Assembly (NCBI RefSeq): GCF_900115905.1
Contig: NZ_FOYD01000002.1
Coordinates: forward strand, 310,001-374,000
Direction: 5' to 3'
Source: Halopseudomonas formosensis
GTDB taxonomy: Bacteria > Pseudomonadota > Gammaproteobacteria > Pseudomonadales > Pseudomonadaceae
DNA: 64,000 nucleotides
This document shows, piece by piece, positions 8,865 to 21,100 of the stretch (position 1 is the first letter of the stretch; each line of letters begins with the position of its first letter). A program made the position numbers and the translations under genes. The notes under the pieces were generated by a model. That model searched no databases. It was not told the origin of the DNA and was given only the letters and a program-made list of their open reading frames with translations.

Positions 8865-10241
8865 TCAGCGCACGCCTGCCGCCCGCAGCGCTGCCGGTGT
8901 GAACTGATTGTAGGTCGGCGGAGTACCACCGTACTGCGGAGCAGAGGCTTCTTCGGTATACATGCCCAGAGCGATGTAGCGGCCTGCCAGCAGGTCGTAC
9001 AGGGTCTCCAGGGTGTAGCCCGGGATCTTCTGCTTGTAGTTGAAGGCCAGGTGACCTTCGCCCACACGCCACAGGGTGCCACGGCCGTCGTAGTGATCAG
9101 CCAGGCCGATCATCCAGGAGTCCTCGTCCACGAAGAAGTTACGCTGAGCGTAGATGTGGCGCTGACCCTGCTTGACATCACCCTGTACTTCCCACACGCG
9201 ATGCAGCTCGAAGCGGGTGTGTTCCGGGTTGACGTGACCGGCTTTCAGTACGTCGGCGTACTTCAGGCCCGGCTCGGACAGCTGACCGGCGTTGTAGGGC
9301 AGGAAGACTTCCTTCTTGCCGACCAGTTTCCAGTCGTAACGGTCCGGAGCACCGTTGTACATGGAGAAGTTGTCGGAGGTGCGCATGCCGTCGGAGGCAG
9401 TACCCGGACCGTCATAGGCCACCTGAGGAGCGCGGCGTACACGACGCTGACCGGCGTTGTATACCCACGCCATGCGCGGTTCCTTCAGCTGGTCGAGGGT
9501 ATCGTGTACCAGCAGAACGTTACCCGCCAGACGGGCCGGGGCGTTCACCCGCTGTTTGAAGAACAGCAGGTTGTTGGGCATGGTGGACGGATCGATATCG
9601 GGCATCAGGTTCGGATAGCCGACTTCCTCTTCCATCTTGATCAGGGTGTAGGAACCGTTGGTCTGCGGCATGGCCTGCATGTACCAGCGATGCACGTTCA
9701 GACGGTAGCGGGTCATGTGGTTCCAGATCACCTCACCGCCGGTCTTCGGAATCGGGAAGATGAAGGAGGAACCCGGCTCGACGTTCTCCACGCCGTCGCC
9801 ACCATTGACCAGCTTGGCCTGACCGGCGGTACGCTTGACCTGGTCATACACGCTCTGCGGGAAGCCCACGGTACGGTGGGACTTGTACACCGGCATGCGG
9901 AAGGTTTCCGGATAGCGTTCGAACAGGGCGATCTGACCGGGGGTCAGGTTCTCGCGATACTGCTGGTAGTTCTGCGCAGTGATCACGAATTCCGGCTGCT
10001 CGTTCTTGAACGGGTTTTCCAGGAAGTTGTTGGCCAGGCTCTGACCGGCATCTTCGCTCAGACCACCGGTCCACTCGGGAATGGTGCCGGCTGCGTTACC
10101 GGCCTTCTCAGCACCGATCGGAGTCAGGGTGGTGCCCAGCTGGTTGATTTCGGACTGGGACAGGCTCTGCGCCGCAACAGCGCTGGCCACCAGGCTCAGG
10201 GCCAGACCGCAGGCACCGATGAATGTTTTCTGCATTTGCAT
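8865..10241 (-). CDS. DUF1329 family periplasmic/outer-membrane protein
   Basis: A 458-residue DUF1329 protein. It has a clear Sec signal peptide (about 1-24, cleavage after AVAA) and then SLSQSEINQLGTTLTPIGAEKAGN, the usual N-terminus of the family, with GTIPEWTGGL nearby. DUF1329 proteins are predicted to have a LolA/LolB-like lipid-binding fold and nearly always accompany a DUF1302 barrel, as here: the start is 22 bases after the DUF1302 stop. GGAG lies 8 bases before ATG 10241. Family context suggests handling of a hydrophobic substrate at the outer membrane; the ligand is unknown. Confidence 0.85.
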   Translation of the reverse strand: MQMQKTFIGACGLALSLVASAVAAQSLSQSEINQLGTTLTPIGAEKAGNAAGTIPEWTGGLSEDAGQSLANNFLENPFKNEQPEFVITAQNYQQYRENLTPGQIALFERYPETFRMPVYKSHRTVGFPQSVYDQVKRTAGQAKLVNGGDGVENVEPGSSFIFPIPKTGGEVIWNHMTRYRLNVHRWYMQAMPQTNGSYTLIKMEEEVGYPNLMPDIDPSTMPNNLLFFKQRVNAPARLAGNVLLVHDTLDQLKEPRMAWVYNAGQRRVRRAPQVAYDGPGTASDGMRTSDNFSMYNGAPDRYDWKLVGKKEVFLPYNAGQLSEPGLKYADVLKAGHVNPEHTRFELHRVWEVQGDVKQGQRHIYAQRNFFVDEDSWMIGLADHYDGRGTLWRVGEGHLAFNYKQKIPGYTLETLYDLLAGRYIALGMYTEEASAPQYGGTPPTYNQFTPAALRAAGVR

Positions 10242-10263
10242 ATTATTTTCTCCAAAAACCGGC

Positions 10264-12135
10264 TTAGAAGCTTACGCCGAAGCTGACAGCGGCGAAGTCG
10301 CGATCAACCAGGGTGTTGTACTTGCCATCAAAGAAGTTGGTGTAGCTGATGCTGGCGTTGTACTTGTTGGCGTAGTCGGCATTCAGACCAATGCTGACCG
10401 ACTTGGCGTTTTCGTTGAAGTTGGGGCTGTAACCCTCAACGTCATGGGACCAGGCGATGTTCGGGCTCAGGTTGATACCGGCGATCACGTTGCTGTAATC
10501 CAGGGACGCACGCAGGCGATAGCCCCAGGAGAAGTCGGTGAAGTAGCCGTTGTCTTCGCACCAGCTGGCAGCGTGGGGCGAACGGTCAGCAGCAGTACCC
10601 TGGAAGTGCGAGCATTCGCCCACAGGCTGGCCGTCACCGGGCTGCCACGGGCTCTGACCGAACAGGGAGTCGCGACCGAACTTGGGTCCGCTGTTGCTCA
10701 TGCCACCGATGTAGTTGGCGCCTACTTCACCGATCAGCGACAGACGGCTGGCGCCCATTACGCGATCGATGAAATGGACGGCACTCAGCGACGCCTGCCA
10801 GAATTCCTTACGCTCATAGCCCTGGATATAGTCACCCGGGTTGAGGTTGGTCAGACCGCGGTGAGTGTTGTCCTGCCCGGTACCGGGGACGCCGACACCG
10901 GCCCCCATCAGAGCGGTACGACTCATGTCACCGGTATTGATCTGCAGCGGCATGTTCGGACGGTAGCTGAGCTCACCAGCAACAGACATGCCACCGATGT
11001 CGGTGCCGAAGCTGATGCCATACAGACGAATATCCTCAGGGTGCTCGAAGAAGTAGCCCGCACCTCCCCAGCCTCCGTCATATCCTTGTATAGGACGCAT
11101 CAGTGCATCGCGCTGCGCTTCAGTAATGCGGCCCTGCTGATGAGCACCAATAGGACCTGCGACTCGGCCAGCAACGTTGGAGTAAAGCGGATTACGACTA
11201 TGGTAATTCATCGCATAGAAGCCGAACTCGGTGTTGTTCAGCTCCGGTACGAACCAGCGGAAGGCTACACCAAACTGGCCGCTGTCACTGGCTTCCTTGT
11301 CCTTGCGGGTACGGGCGATGTAAGTCAGCTGCTGCTGCTCGCCATGGGGCATGTCCGCGCCGTTGAATACCAGACGGTCGTTACAGCCACGGGCGGCAAC
11401 GTCGGTGGTGGAGAAGAAGGTGCCGCAGTTGTCCGCCACGGTGCCATGCCACTTGAGCTGGTAGAAGGCTTCCATGCTCAGGTTTTCGGTCAGGCCCTGG
11501 GACAGGTAGAGCATCTCGACCGGCAGCAGACCTTCCTTCAGCTCTGCGCCCGGACGGCGGAAAGCGGAGGCGTCGATCGGGTTGATGGAGTTGATGCCGT
11601 TCTGGATGAATACACCTTCACCCCAGCTGACTACCTGACGACCCAGACGGACGTTACCGGGATTCTGGCCGATGAAATAGTTGTGATAGATGAAAGCGTC
11701 CAGCAGCTGAATACCGGCGCCCTTCTGCAGCGGGTTACGGCCGGAGTCGCTGATGTCATAGAAGCGCTGGCTGCCGTCCTTGGTCTCGAAGTCGTACCAG
11801 TAGTTGCCACGGATGAACGCGCCGGAGTTACCGTAGCGCATTTCCAGATCGTGGGAACCCTTGAAGATCTTGGAGAACACATCGCCTTTCTTGTAGTTCA
11901 GACGTCCGTCGTCCGAAGTACGCGCGGCGGCTTCACCGCCCATGTCGCGATGCCAGTACAACCGCTTGTCCCGCCCCGCGGTGGACATGCTCGCACCGAT
12001 CGACAGCTGCGAGTCCAGTTGCGCTTCGATTTCCCCGATATTGAAGTTAACTGCGTTTGCAGAACCTGAGAAACTGGCCAGTCCGATAGCCAAGGGCAAG
12101 GCCGCGAGCGACCAAGCATGCATTTTTTTTGTCAT
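10264..12135 (-). CDS. DUF1302 family outer-membrane beta-barrel protein
   Basis: A 623-residue DUF1302 protein with a signal peptide (about 1-29, ending SGSANA) and long amphipathic, aromatic-rich strands typical of an outer-membrane barrel. It ends in a terminal aromatic (AAVSFGVSF), the signal for BAM-dependent insertion. The conserved start of the mature protein VNFNIGEIEAQLDSQLSIG and the SWGEGVFIQNGINSINPID motif are present. I chose ATG at 12135 because GGAG lies 8 bases upstream and the signal peptide then begins with KK. It leads a two-gene operon with DUF1329 and faces the AraC-family gene. In other bacteria such pairs sit with RND (MmpL-like) and BNR-repeat genes in steroid, terpene or lipid loci, but those partners are absent here. 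Confidence 0.87.
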   Translation of the reverse strand: MTKKMHAWSLAALPLAIGLASFSGSANAVNFNIGEIEAQLDSQLSIGASMSTAGRDKRLYWHRDMGGEAAARTSDDGRLNYKKGDVFSKIFKGSHDLEMRYGNSGAFIRGNYWYDFETKDGSQRFYDISDSGRNPLQKGAGIQLLDAFIYHNYFIGQNPGNVRLGRQVVSWGEGVFIQNGINSINPIDASAFRRPGAELKEGLLPVEMLYLSQGLTENLSMEAFYQLKWHGTVADNCGTFFSTTDVAARGCNDRLVFNGADMPHGEQQQLTYIARTRKDKEASDSGQFGVAFRWFVPELNNTEFGFYAMNYHSRNPLYSNVAGRVAGPIGAHQQGRITEAQRDALMRPIQGYDGGWGGAGYFFEHPEDIRLYGISFGTDIGGMSVAGELSYRPNMPLQINTGDMSRTALMGAGVGVPGTGQDNTHRGLTNLNPGDYIQGYERKEFWQASLSAVHFIDRVMGASRLSLIGEVGANYIGGMSNSGPKFGRDSLFGQSPWQPGDGQPVGECSHFQGTAADRSPHAASWCEDNGYFTDFSWGYRLRASLDYSNVIAGINLSPNIAWSHDVEGYSPNFNENAKSVSIGLNADYANKYNASISYTNFFDGKYNTLVDRDFAAVSFGVSF

Positions 12136-12237
12136 TGTGTTGCTCCGTTTGGGTGACATGAACCTGTGTATCAATCGACACGTTCAGGACACTGCCGAGT
12201 CTGTCATGAGCGCCGGCAAAACAACCTGCCCCTAACG

Positions 12238-12319
12238 GCCAATTCACTTGTCCCGCACGGCCATTCACCGGAGAAATAAGGCTTATAAATACAATGAAGC
12301 CAATATGCCATCCCGCACG
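12238..12319 (-). promoter_or_regulatory. Paired direct repeats upstream of the DUF1302 operon
   Basis: The composite motif GCCAAT-N(6-7)-TCCCGCACG occurs twice in the same direction, at 12238-12259 and 12299-12319, about 60 bases (six helical turns) apart and roughly 100-185 bases upstream of the DUF1302 start. AraC/XylS-family activators usually bind direct repeats of about 20 bp with two sub-sites, and an AraC-family gene is divergent here. The rest of the 465-base intergenic region (12136-12600) holds AT-rich promoter-like sequence near 12270-12305, but no unambiguous -35/-10 pair. Confidence 0.5.
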
Positions 12320-12559
12320 AAAATCCCCCTTCGCCCAGATTGCATGCCGTGGAGATGTCTGCTAAAACAGCCCTGCCTTGGGCCTTTGTAACAGCCGTGC
12401 GGCCTGGTGCCGATCTTTTCTGTCTTCCCCAGTTGACCATCCCCCAAAGGGGTCAGGCCGGTGATTCCGGGAAGACGGGAATAACGCCGAATTTTGCACA
12501 GCGAAACATCATTTTACAGTTCCTGGCGCAGCTCTGCGCCCACCCGAGATGACTCCAGA

Positions 12560-12578
12560 GACAGAACGAGCTTCTGTC
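12560..12578. promoter_or_regulatory. Inverted repeat upstream of the AraC-family gene
   Basis: GACAGAA-CGAGC-TTCTGTC is a perfect 7-bp inverted repeat centred about 32 bases before the regulator ATG. It could be an operator or a 5'-leader hairpin. Confidence 0.4.
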
Positions 12579-12600
12579 ACCACAGAGTAATGGGAGCTCT

Positions 12601-13638
12601 ATGCTGGGAAGCAGTATGGACAACAAGAGAAGTCGGATTCGTGAGCACGCCCACTGGGTGTTGATCATGGAGCGAGCATTGGCCCAGTACGGCCTGAGCC
12701 TCAGTCATTCCAGCCTTGCACAGGAGCTGACCAGAAGCCCGCTGCCCGCCTCGCTCTTCATCGAGCAGGCCAATGCCAACCTGATCTGGAGCGAAGCGCT
12801 GCGGCTGGCCGGGGACGACCTGTTCGGCCTGCGCCTGAACCGGATTCATTCGCCCTCCGCCATGGGCCTGCTGGCCCTGGCCGCCAGCACGTCCGCCAGC
12901 ATAGGCGCCGCGCTGGAACATCTGACTCGCTTCTTTCCCATCATGAGCACCCAGGTACGCGTGGAACTGCGCCGGGACATTGGCGAATCCCATCTGTTGC
13001 TGACACCGGTCGGCGAGCCCCACCCCCAGCATCTGGAGGCGGTGATCGGCTATCTGGGCCAGATCCTCCGACAGCTGGACGACTCGGGCAAGGGTCTGTT
13101 CCGCCGTGCCACCCTGCGCCGCCCTCCCGAGGAACTGGCGGAGTGTCACCGCCTGCTGGAATGTGATGAGGTGGTTTCCGGTCCGGTCTGTTCGCTGACC
13201 ATGCCGCTGGGCCTGCTGGAGACGCCACTGGTGACCGCGGATGCCTTCATCTGCTCACGGCTGATCGATACCCTGCAGGACATCCTCGCCAGCCAGCCTT
13301 CCCATGACCTGGTGGAGCAGGTCAAACGCCGCATTCAGCTGCTGCTCGGCTCCGGCGATATCAGCGTGGAACGGGTGGCCAGTCCGATGAACATCAGCCC
13401 ACGCCACCTGCGCCGCAAGCTGAGCCAGGAAGGGACCTCCTACGAACAGCTGGTGGACGAAGTGCGCCGGGAAACCGCCATTCGCATGATCGGTGAGGGG
13501 GAGCTGTCGCTGACCAGCATCGCCTATGAGCTGGGGTTTCTCGACCCGAGCAGCTTCACCCGGGCCTTCCGCCGCTGGACCGGCATGAGCCCCACCGCCT
13601 TCCGTCAGCAGGTGCTGGACGGCGCCGCGAGCAGCTGA
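12601..13638 (+). CDS. AraC-family transcriptional regulator
   Basis: A 345-residue regulator with the 'arabinose-binding-like' N-terminal domain (about residues 30-210) of the OruR/ArgR-like AraC subgroup and a C-terminal AraC double helix-turn-helix (about 235-335). The second helix-turn-helix bears LTSIAYELGFLDPSSFTRAFRRWTGMSPTAFR, the family signature. It is divergent from the DUF1302-DUF1329 pair, so the simplest inference is that it activates that operon through the repeats in between. Two ATGs (12601 and 12616) each have a G-rich ribosome site 4 bases upstream; I kept the first. Its 3' end overlaps convergent dusC by 34 bases. Confidence 0.85.
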   Translation: MLGSSMDNKRSRIREHAHWVLIMERALAQYGLSLSHSSLAQELTRSPLPASLFIEQANANLIWSEALRLAGDDLFGLRLNRIHSPSAMGLLALAASTSASIGAALEHLTRFFPIMSTQVRVELRRDIGESHLLLTPVGEPHPQHLEAVIGYLGQILRQLDDSGKGLFRRATLRRPPEELAECHRLLECDEVVSGPVCSLTMPLGLLETPLVTADAFICSRLIDTLQDILASQPSHDLVEQVKRRIQLLLGSGDISVERVASPMNISPRHLRRKLSQEGTSYEQLVDEVRRETAIRMIGEGELSLTSIAYELGFLDPSSFTRAFRRWTGMSPTAFRQQVLDGAASS

Positions 13639-14591
13639 GCTGCACTGCCCTGCTCCAGCAGCTCAGCCACCTGATCGGCACAGGTCTGCCGGCGGATCTG
13701 ATCGAACAGTATCCGCGCCTGGGGATAGACGCCCGCCAGCATGGCCAGCCACTGCTTGAGCCGCCCGGGCACGTGGCGATCGACCACCCGTTCGCGTACC
13801 TGGGCATAGAAATCCACCAGCCAGGGATGCAGGGATTCCCAGCCCATCGCCGCTGCCGCTTCCCCTGAACAGCTGCGCTGGATGACCAGCGCCAGATCCG
13901 GACAGGCAACCAGGCCTCGGCCTATCATCACCTGCTCGCAACCGCTGACCCGTCGTATCTCCCGGTAGCTCTGCAGATCGACGACATCGCCGTTGGCCAC
14001 CACGGGCACCGACACCGCCTCGCGTACCCGGGCCAGCCAGGTCCAGTCCGCCGGCGGGCGATAGCCCTGTTCACGGGTGCGAGCGTGAACGGCAATCTCT
14101 GCAGCCCCCCCCGTCAGCCAGGGCCTGGGCACATTCGAGGGTCTGACTGGTATCGCTGTAGCCCAGGCGCATCTTGGCCGTGACCGGGACACGGGCAGGG
14201 AGCGCCGCGCGCATTGCCGATACGATACGGTAGAGGGTTTCCGGCTCGCGCAGCAGGGTGGCGCCGCCACGGTGACGGTTGACTGTCTTGGCCGGGCAAC
14301 CGAAGTTCAGATCCACCGCCGGCGCACCCAGATCGGCCAGCCAGGCGCCATTGTGCGCCAGCCAGTCCGGATCGGAGCCAAGCAGCTGCGGATGCACCGG
14401 CACTCCCGCTGCAGTACGCCAGCCTTGACGGCTTTCAGGGAGGATACGGTGCAGGGCCGCCGGGTGCAGCGGGCCATCGGTCACCCGGATGAACTCACTG
14501 ACGCAGCGATCGATACCACCGATGCGGGTGAGAATATCGCGCATGGGCGCGTCCACCAGCCCCTCCATCGGGGCCAGGATGACGCTGTGCA

Positions 14592-14592
<1 letters not shown>
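13605..14592 (-). pseudogene. dusC: tRNA-dihydrouridine(16) synthase DusC, frameshifted at a G8 tract
   Basis: DusC reduces U16 of tRNAs with FMN. Two frames are needed to read it: residues from ATG 14592 to about 14113 ([39 protein letters not shown] with the catalytic Cys) and the rest from about 14104 to 13605 ([33 protein letters not shown]). The break falls in eight consecutive C residues at 14105-14112 (G8 on the coding strand); with seven, the frame reads straight through as [19 protein letters not shown]. The protein would otherwise be full length with intact motifs. This is either a base-call error, a recent mutation or a slippage-prone tract. Its ATG overlaps the ligA stop by one base (TGATG). 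Confidence 0.88.
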
Positions 14593-17084
<2,492 letters not shown>

Positions 17085-17960
17085 TCAGCGGCGATGGCTC
17101 ATGCGCTTGCGCTCGAACTCGGCGATGCGCTGGCGGTAATGCTCTATGGTCTGGGCGGTGAGCACGCTGCGGTGCTCATCCTTGAGGTCACCTCCCAGTT
17201 CCTGCCCGACCTTGCGTGCGGCGGCAATCATCAGGTCCAGTGCCTGCTTGGGATGACGGGGACCCGGCAACCCCATGAAGAAGCTGACGGCACGAACATG
17301 GCTGTGTTCCAGGGCATCCGGATCGAAGGTGCCGGGCTTCAGGGCGTTGGCCATGGAGAACAGCACATCCCCATACCCGGTCATGCTTTCGTGGCGGTGA
17401 AAGATATCCATGTCGCCGAAGCGCAGGCCGCTCTCCATGATGCTCTGCAACAGAGCCGCACCCGGGAAACCCTCCTCGCTGCGCGAGACCACATGGATGA
17501 CCAGCACCTCATCCACGGGTGCCGGCTCGCTGGCCGCTGCGGCTCCGGATGCTGCAGAGGAAGCGCGGGCGGACGCGGTCGCCGGCTCCTCATCCTCCAC
17601 CCGGGATTTGCGCGCGCCACGCCGGGCCTGCGGTTGCGAAACCGGAGCCTCCTCGGGCTCGTCCAGATCCAGTCCGACCTGCTGGGGCTGGCGCGGCTGC
17701 TCGGCGACGTCGACGTCGACGTCGGTAGCCGGACCGAATTCCTCGCTGAGGGACGGCTCTGCCCTGTCGGCGCGGGAAACGATGCGGGCCGGACCGAGCA
17801 GCTCATCGTGATCAGGAGCATCAGGGAGGTCTCGCAGATTGCGCTCCAGCTTCAGGCGTATGCGCGAGCGTCCACCCATGCGCCGCCAGCCGTCGAAAAG
17901 GATCCCCGCGATAACCAGAAGGCCGATGATGATCAGCCATTCACGCAAACCAAAATCCAT
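17085..17960 (-). CDS. zipA: Cell division protein ZipA
   Basis: ZipA anchors FtsZ to the inner membrane and helps recruit late divisome proteins. The 291-residue protein has an N-terminal membrane helix (WLIIIGLLVIAGILFDGW, about 8-25), a basic and then acidic/Pro/Ala-rich linker to about 160, and the C-terminal FtsZ-binding domain (VLVIHVVSRSEEGFPGAALLQSI to the end). ATG at 17960 gives the expected MDFGLREWL start. The order smc-zipA-ligA is standard for Pseudomonas. Confidence 0.94.
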   Translation of the reverse strand: MDFGLREWLIIIGLLVIAGILFDGWRRMGGRSRIRLKLERNLRDLPDAPDHDELLGPARIVSRADRAEPSLSEEFGPATDVDVDVAEQPRQPQQVGLDLDEPEEAPVSQPQARRGARKSRVEDEEPATASARASSAASGAAAASEPAPVDEVLVIHVVSRSEEGFPGAALLQSIMESGLRFGDMDIFHRHESMTGYGDVLFSMANALKPGTFDPDALEHSHVRAVSFFMGLPGPRHPKQALDLMIAAARKVGQELGGDLKDEHRSVLTAQTIEHYRQRIAEFERKRMSHRR

Positions 17961-18109
17961 GAATAATGTGTTCCCGTCTGTTTTGCCGTAACCGTTGGGC
18001 AGTGCACTGGCGGGCACCGCACCACATCCCGGAGCCCGTCATTTCCACAACATACTTTCACCCATGCAAGACAGTAACATGCCCGCAGGGGAGTTTGCAC
18101 CGGGCGATT

Positions 18110-21100
18110 CTATACTTCCGCCAGTGCCGCCGCCTCCTCGACATTCACTGAGACCAGGCGTGAACATCCGGGTTCATGCATGGTCACCCCCATCAGCTGA
18201 TCGGCCATCTCCATGGCTATCTTGTTGTGGGTGATATAGATGAACTGAACCCGATCGGACATCTCCTTGACCATGCGCGCGTAACGCCCCACGTTCGCAT
18301 CGTCCAGCGGGGCATCGACCTCATCCAGCATGCAGAAGGGTGCCGGGTTGAGCTGGAAGATGGAGAACACCAGGGCAATCGCGGTCAGTGCCTTTTCCCC
18401 ACCGGACAGCAGGTGGATGGTGCTGTTCTTCTTGCCCGGCGGACGGGCCATGATGGTGACCCCGGTGTCCAGCAGATCATCCCCGGTCAGTTCCAGCCAG
18501 GCACTGCCGCCGTCGAACACCTTGGGAAACAGATGCTGCAACCCGCCGTTGACCTTGTCGAAGGTTTCCTTGAAGCGATTGCGGGTTTCCTTGTCGATCT
18601 TGCGGATCACCTGCTCCAGCGTCTGCAGAGCCTCTTCCAAATCCGCATTCTGGGCATCGAGATAACGCTTGCGCTCGGACTGCTGCTCGTATTCCTCGAT
18701 GGCGGCCAGGTTGATCGCGCCCAGGCGCTGGATCTGGGCGTCCAGCCGCGCCAGCTGCTGTTCCCAGTCTGCCTCGGCAGCCCCTTCCGGCAGGGTTGTC
18801 AGTACCGTGCGCAGATCGTACCCGGCTTCCAGCAGCTGTTCCTGCAGTCCCTGGCGACGGGTCTGCATGTCCCGGGTCAGCAGTCGCCGGTCATCCAGCT
18901 GGGTCCGCAGCACCTGCGCCTGCTGCTCGGCCTGACTGCGCCTGCGCTCCTGCTCGCGCATCTGCTGGTCCACCTGTTCCAGCGCCTGGCGGGCAATACC
19001 CAGATCTTCTTCGGCCTGGATCCGTCGTTCCAGCAACGCCTCCAGTTCCATGCGCTGATCCTCTTCCGGATCCCGGGCCTCCTCCAGCTGCATCTGCAGC
19101 TGTTCCCGGCGCTCGGCCAGCCGCTCGGTCTGGGCATGCAGACGCTCCAGCCCCTGGCGGGTGGATTCCAGTTGCGCGCGCAGCGACTGCACGCGCAGCG
19201 CCAGTTGATGCGCCCTGTCCCGGTTCTGCCGTGACTGTTCCCGGGCGGCCTCGAGCTGACCGCGTACCTGCTCGCGCTGCTGCGTCAGCTGCTCACGCTG
19301 CTCGGCGTCGGCCGCCATGAGATCGAGCGCTTCCTGCAGTACCATTCGCGCTTCGGCCAGTTGCTCAAGCTCTTCGCTGCGCTGGGTGCGGATGTCTTCG
19401 AGGTCAGCGGCAATGCGCTGACGACGGGCGTGCATCTGCTCGAGCCTGACCTGCAGCGCCGAGTTGCGCGCCTTGAGCTCACCCTGCTCCCGGCCCAGCC
19501 TGGCCAGTCCCTGTTGCAGGGCATCACGTTGCTGCTCATGGTGCTGAATTCGCTCGCGGTGCAGAGCCAGCTGTTCCTCACCTTCGGCCAGCCGAGCCTC
19601 CTGCTCCTCCAGACTGGCCTGCAGCTGCTGCATCTCCTGCTGACGGGCCAGCACCCCCGCTTCCTGGTCATCGCCCGCGCGAAAGCGCAGCCAATTGGGG
19701 CCTATCCAGTGCCCGGCAGGCGTGACGATGGATTCGTGGCTGGCGAGGCTGTTGCGCAGGGCCAGTGCCTGCGGCAGATCCGCAGCGGTACGCACGTGAC
19801 CGAGCCAGGGCTCCAGCGCCAGCGGCGAGGAAACCCGGGCCAGCAGACTGTCCCCGGCGGCGGGCGATCCGTCAGCGGGAAGGGCATCCACCAGACGCAG
19901 TTGTCCCTGGGTAAAGCTGCCCAGCATGTCCTGCACAGCGTCCAGGGAGTCAAGGCTGATCGCCTGCAGGTCGGCGGCGAGCACGGTTTCCACCGCTCGT
20001 TCCCAACCGGGCTCCACCTGCAGGCGCGTCGCCAGTACCTGTGCATCTTCCAGCCCCTGCTCGCGCAGCCACTTCTGCACCCCCGCCCCCTGGTCCAGGG
20101 CTGCCTGCTGCAGGGCTTCGAGCGAAGCCAGGCGTCCGCCGCTGCGCTGATATTCTCCGCGGCGGATATCCAGTTCCTGGGCGGCGGCCTCCAGCGCCTG
20201 GCGTTCACGCTGCAGGCTGCCTGCGACCTCGTCGAGCTGCTGCTGATCGGTTTCGGCACGCAGCTCGAGCTCAGCCAGCTGCTCTGCCAGTGCAGCCACA
20301 TCCTCCTCCAGGCCGCCCGAGTCGAGGCCGCCACCTTCCTCTTCCAGGCGCCGCAGGCGGTCACCGAAGCGCTCCACGCTCTGCTCCAGATGGCGGATCC
20401 GTGACTGGGCCACTTCCGCCTGCTGGCGGGTGGCACTGGCCCGCTGGTTGAACTCGTCCCAGCGGGCCTGCCACTGTTGCATGGCCTCTTCGGCGGCAAG
20501 GCTCGCCTGTGCGGTGTCCTCATCCGCCATACCGGCCATTTCCAGCTCGGGTTCGATACGCGCCAGCTCCGCGGTCAGATCGGCAAGCAGCGCCTGGTCC
20601 TGGCTCAGGTGACTCTGCGCCTCTGCCCAGGCCTGGTCGGCCTGCTGCAGGTCTTCCTGCAGCTGCCGCTGGCGGTCCCGGTTGAACTGCAGCGCCTGCT
20701 CGATGCGGCTGATATCGGCACCGATGCTGTAATAGCGGGCCTGTACCTGATTGAAACTGTCGTTCAGCTCGGTGTGCTGATCGCGCCACTTCTCGATCTC
20801 GCTGTCGGCGTTGCGCTGCTCGGCGATCACGGCTTCCAGCGCGACTTCCAGGCTGCGTACTTCCTGCTCTCGCTCCCGGGTCTGGGTATCCAGACTCTGC
20901 CAGCGCAGGGCCTGGAGCTGCGCCTTGAGCTGACGTTCCTCGGCCTTCCAGGCCTTGTACTTCTCGGCAGCCTGCGCCTGGCGATGCAGGTGCGCCAACT
21001 GACGCTCCAGCTCCTCGCGCAGGTCGGTCAGACGCTCGAGGTTCTCATGGGTACGGCGGATGCGATTCTCGGTTTCGCGCCGGCGCTCCTTGTATTTGGA

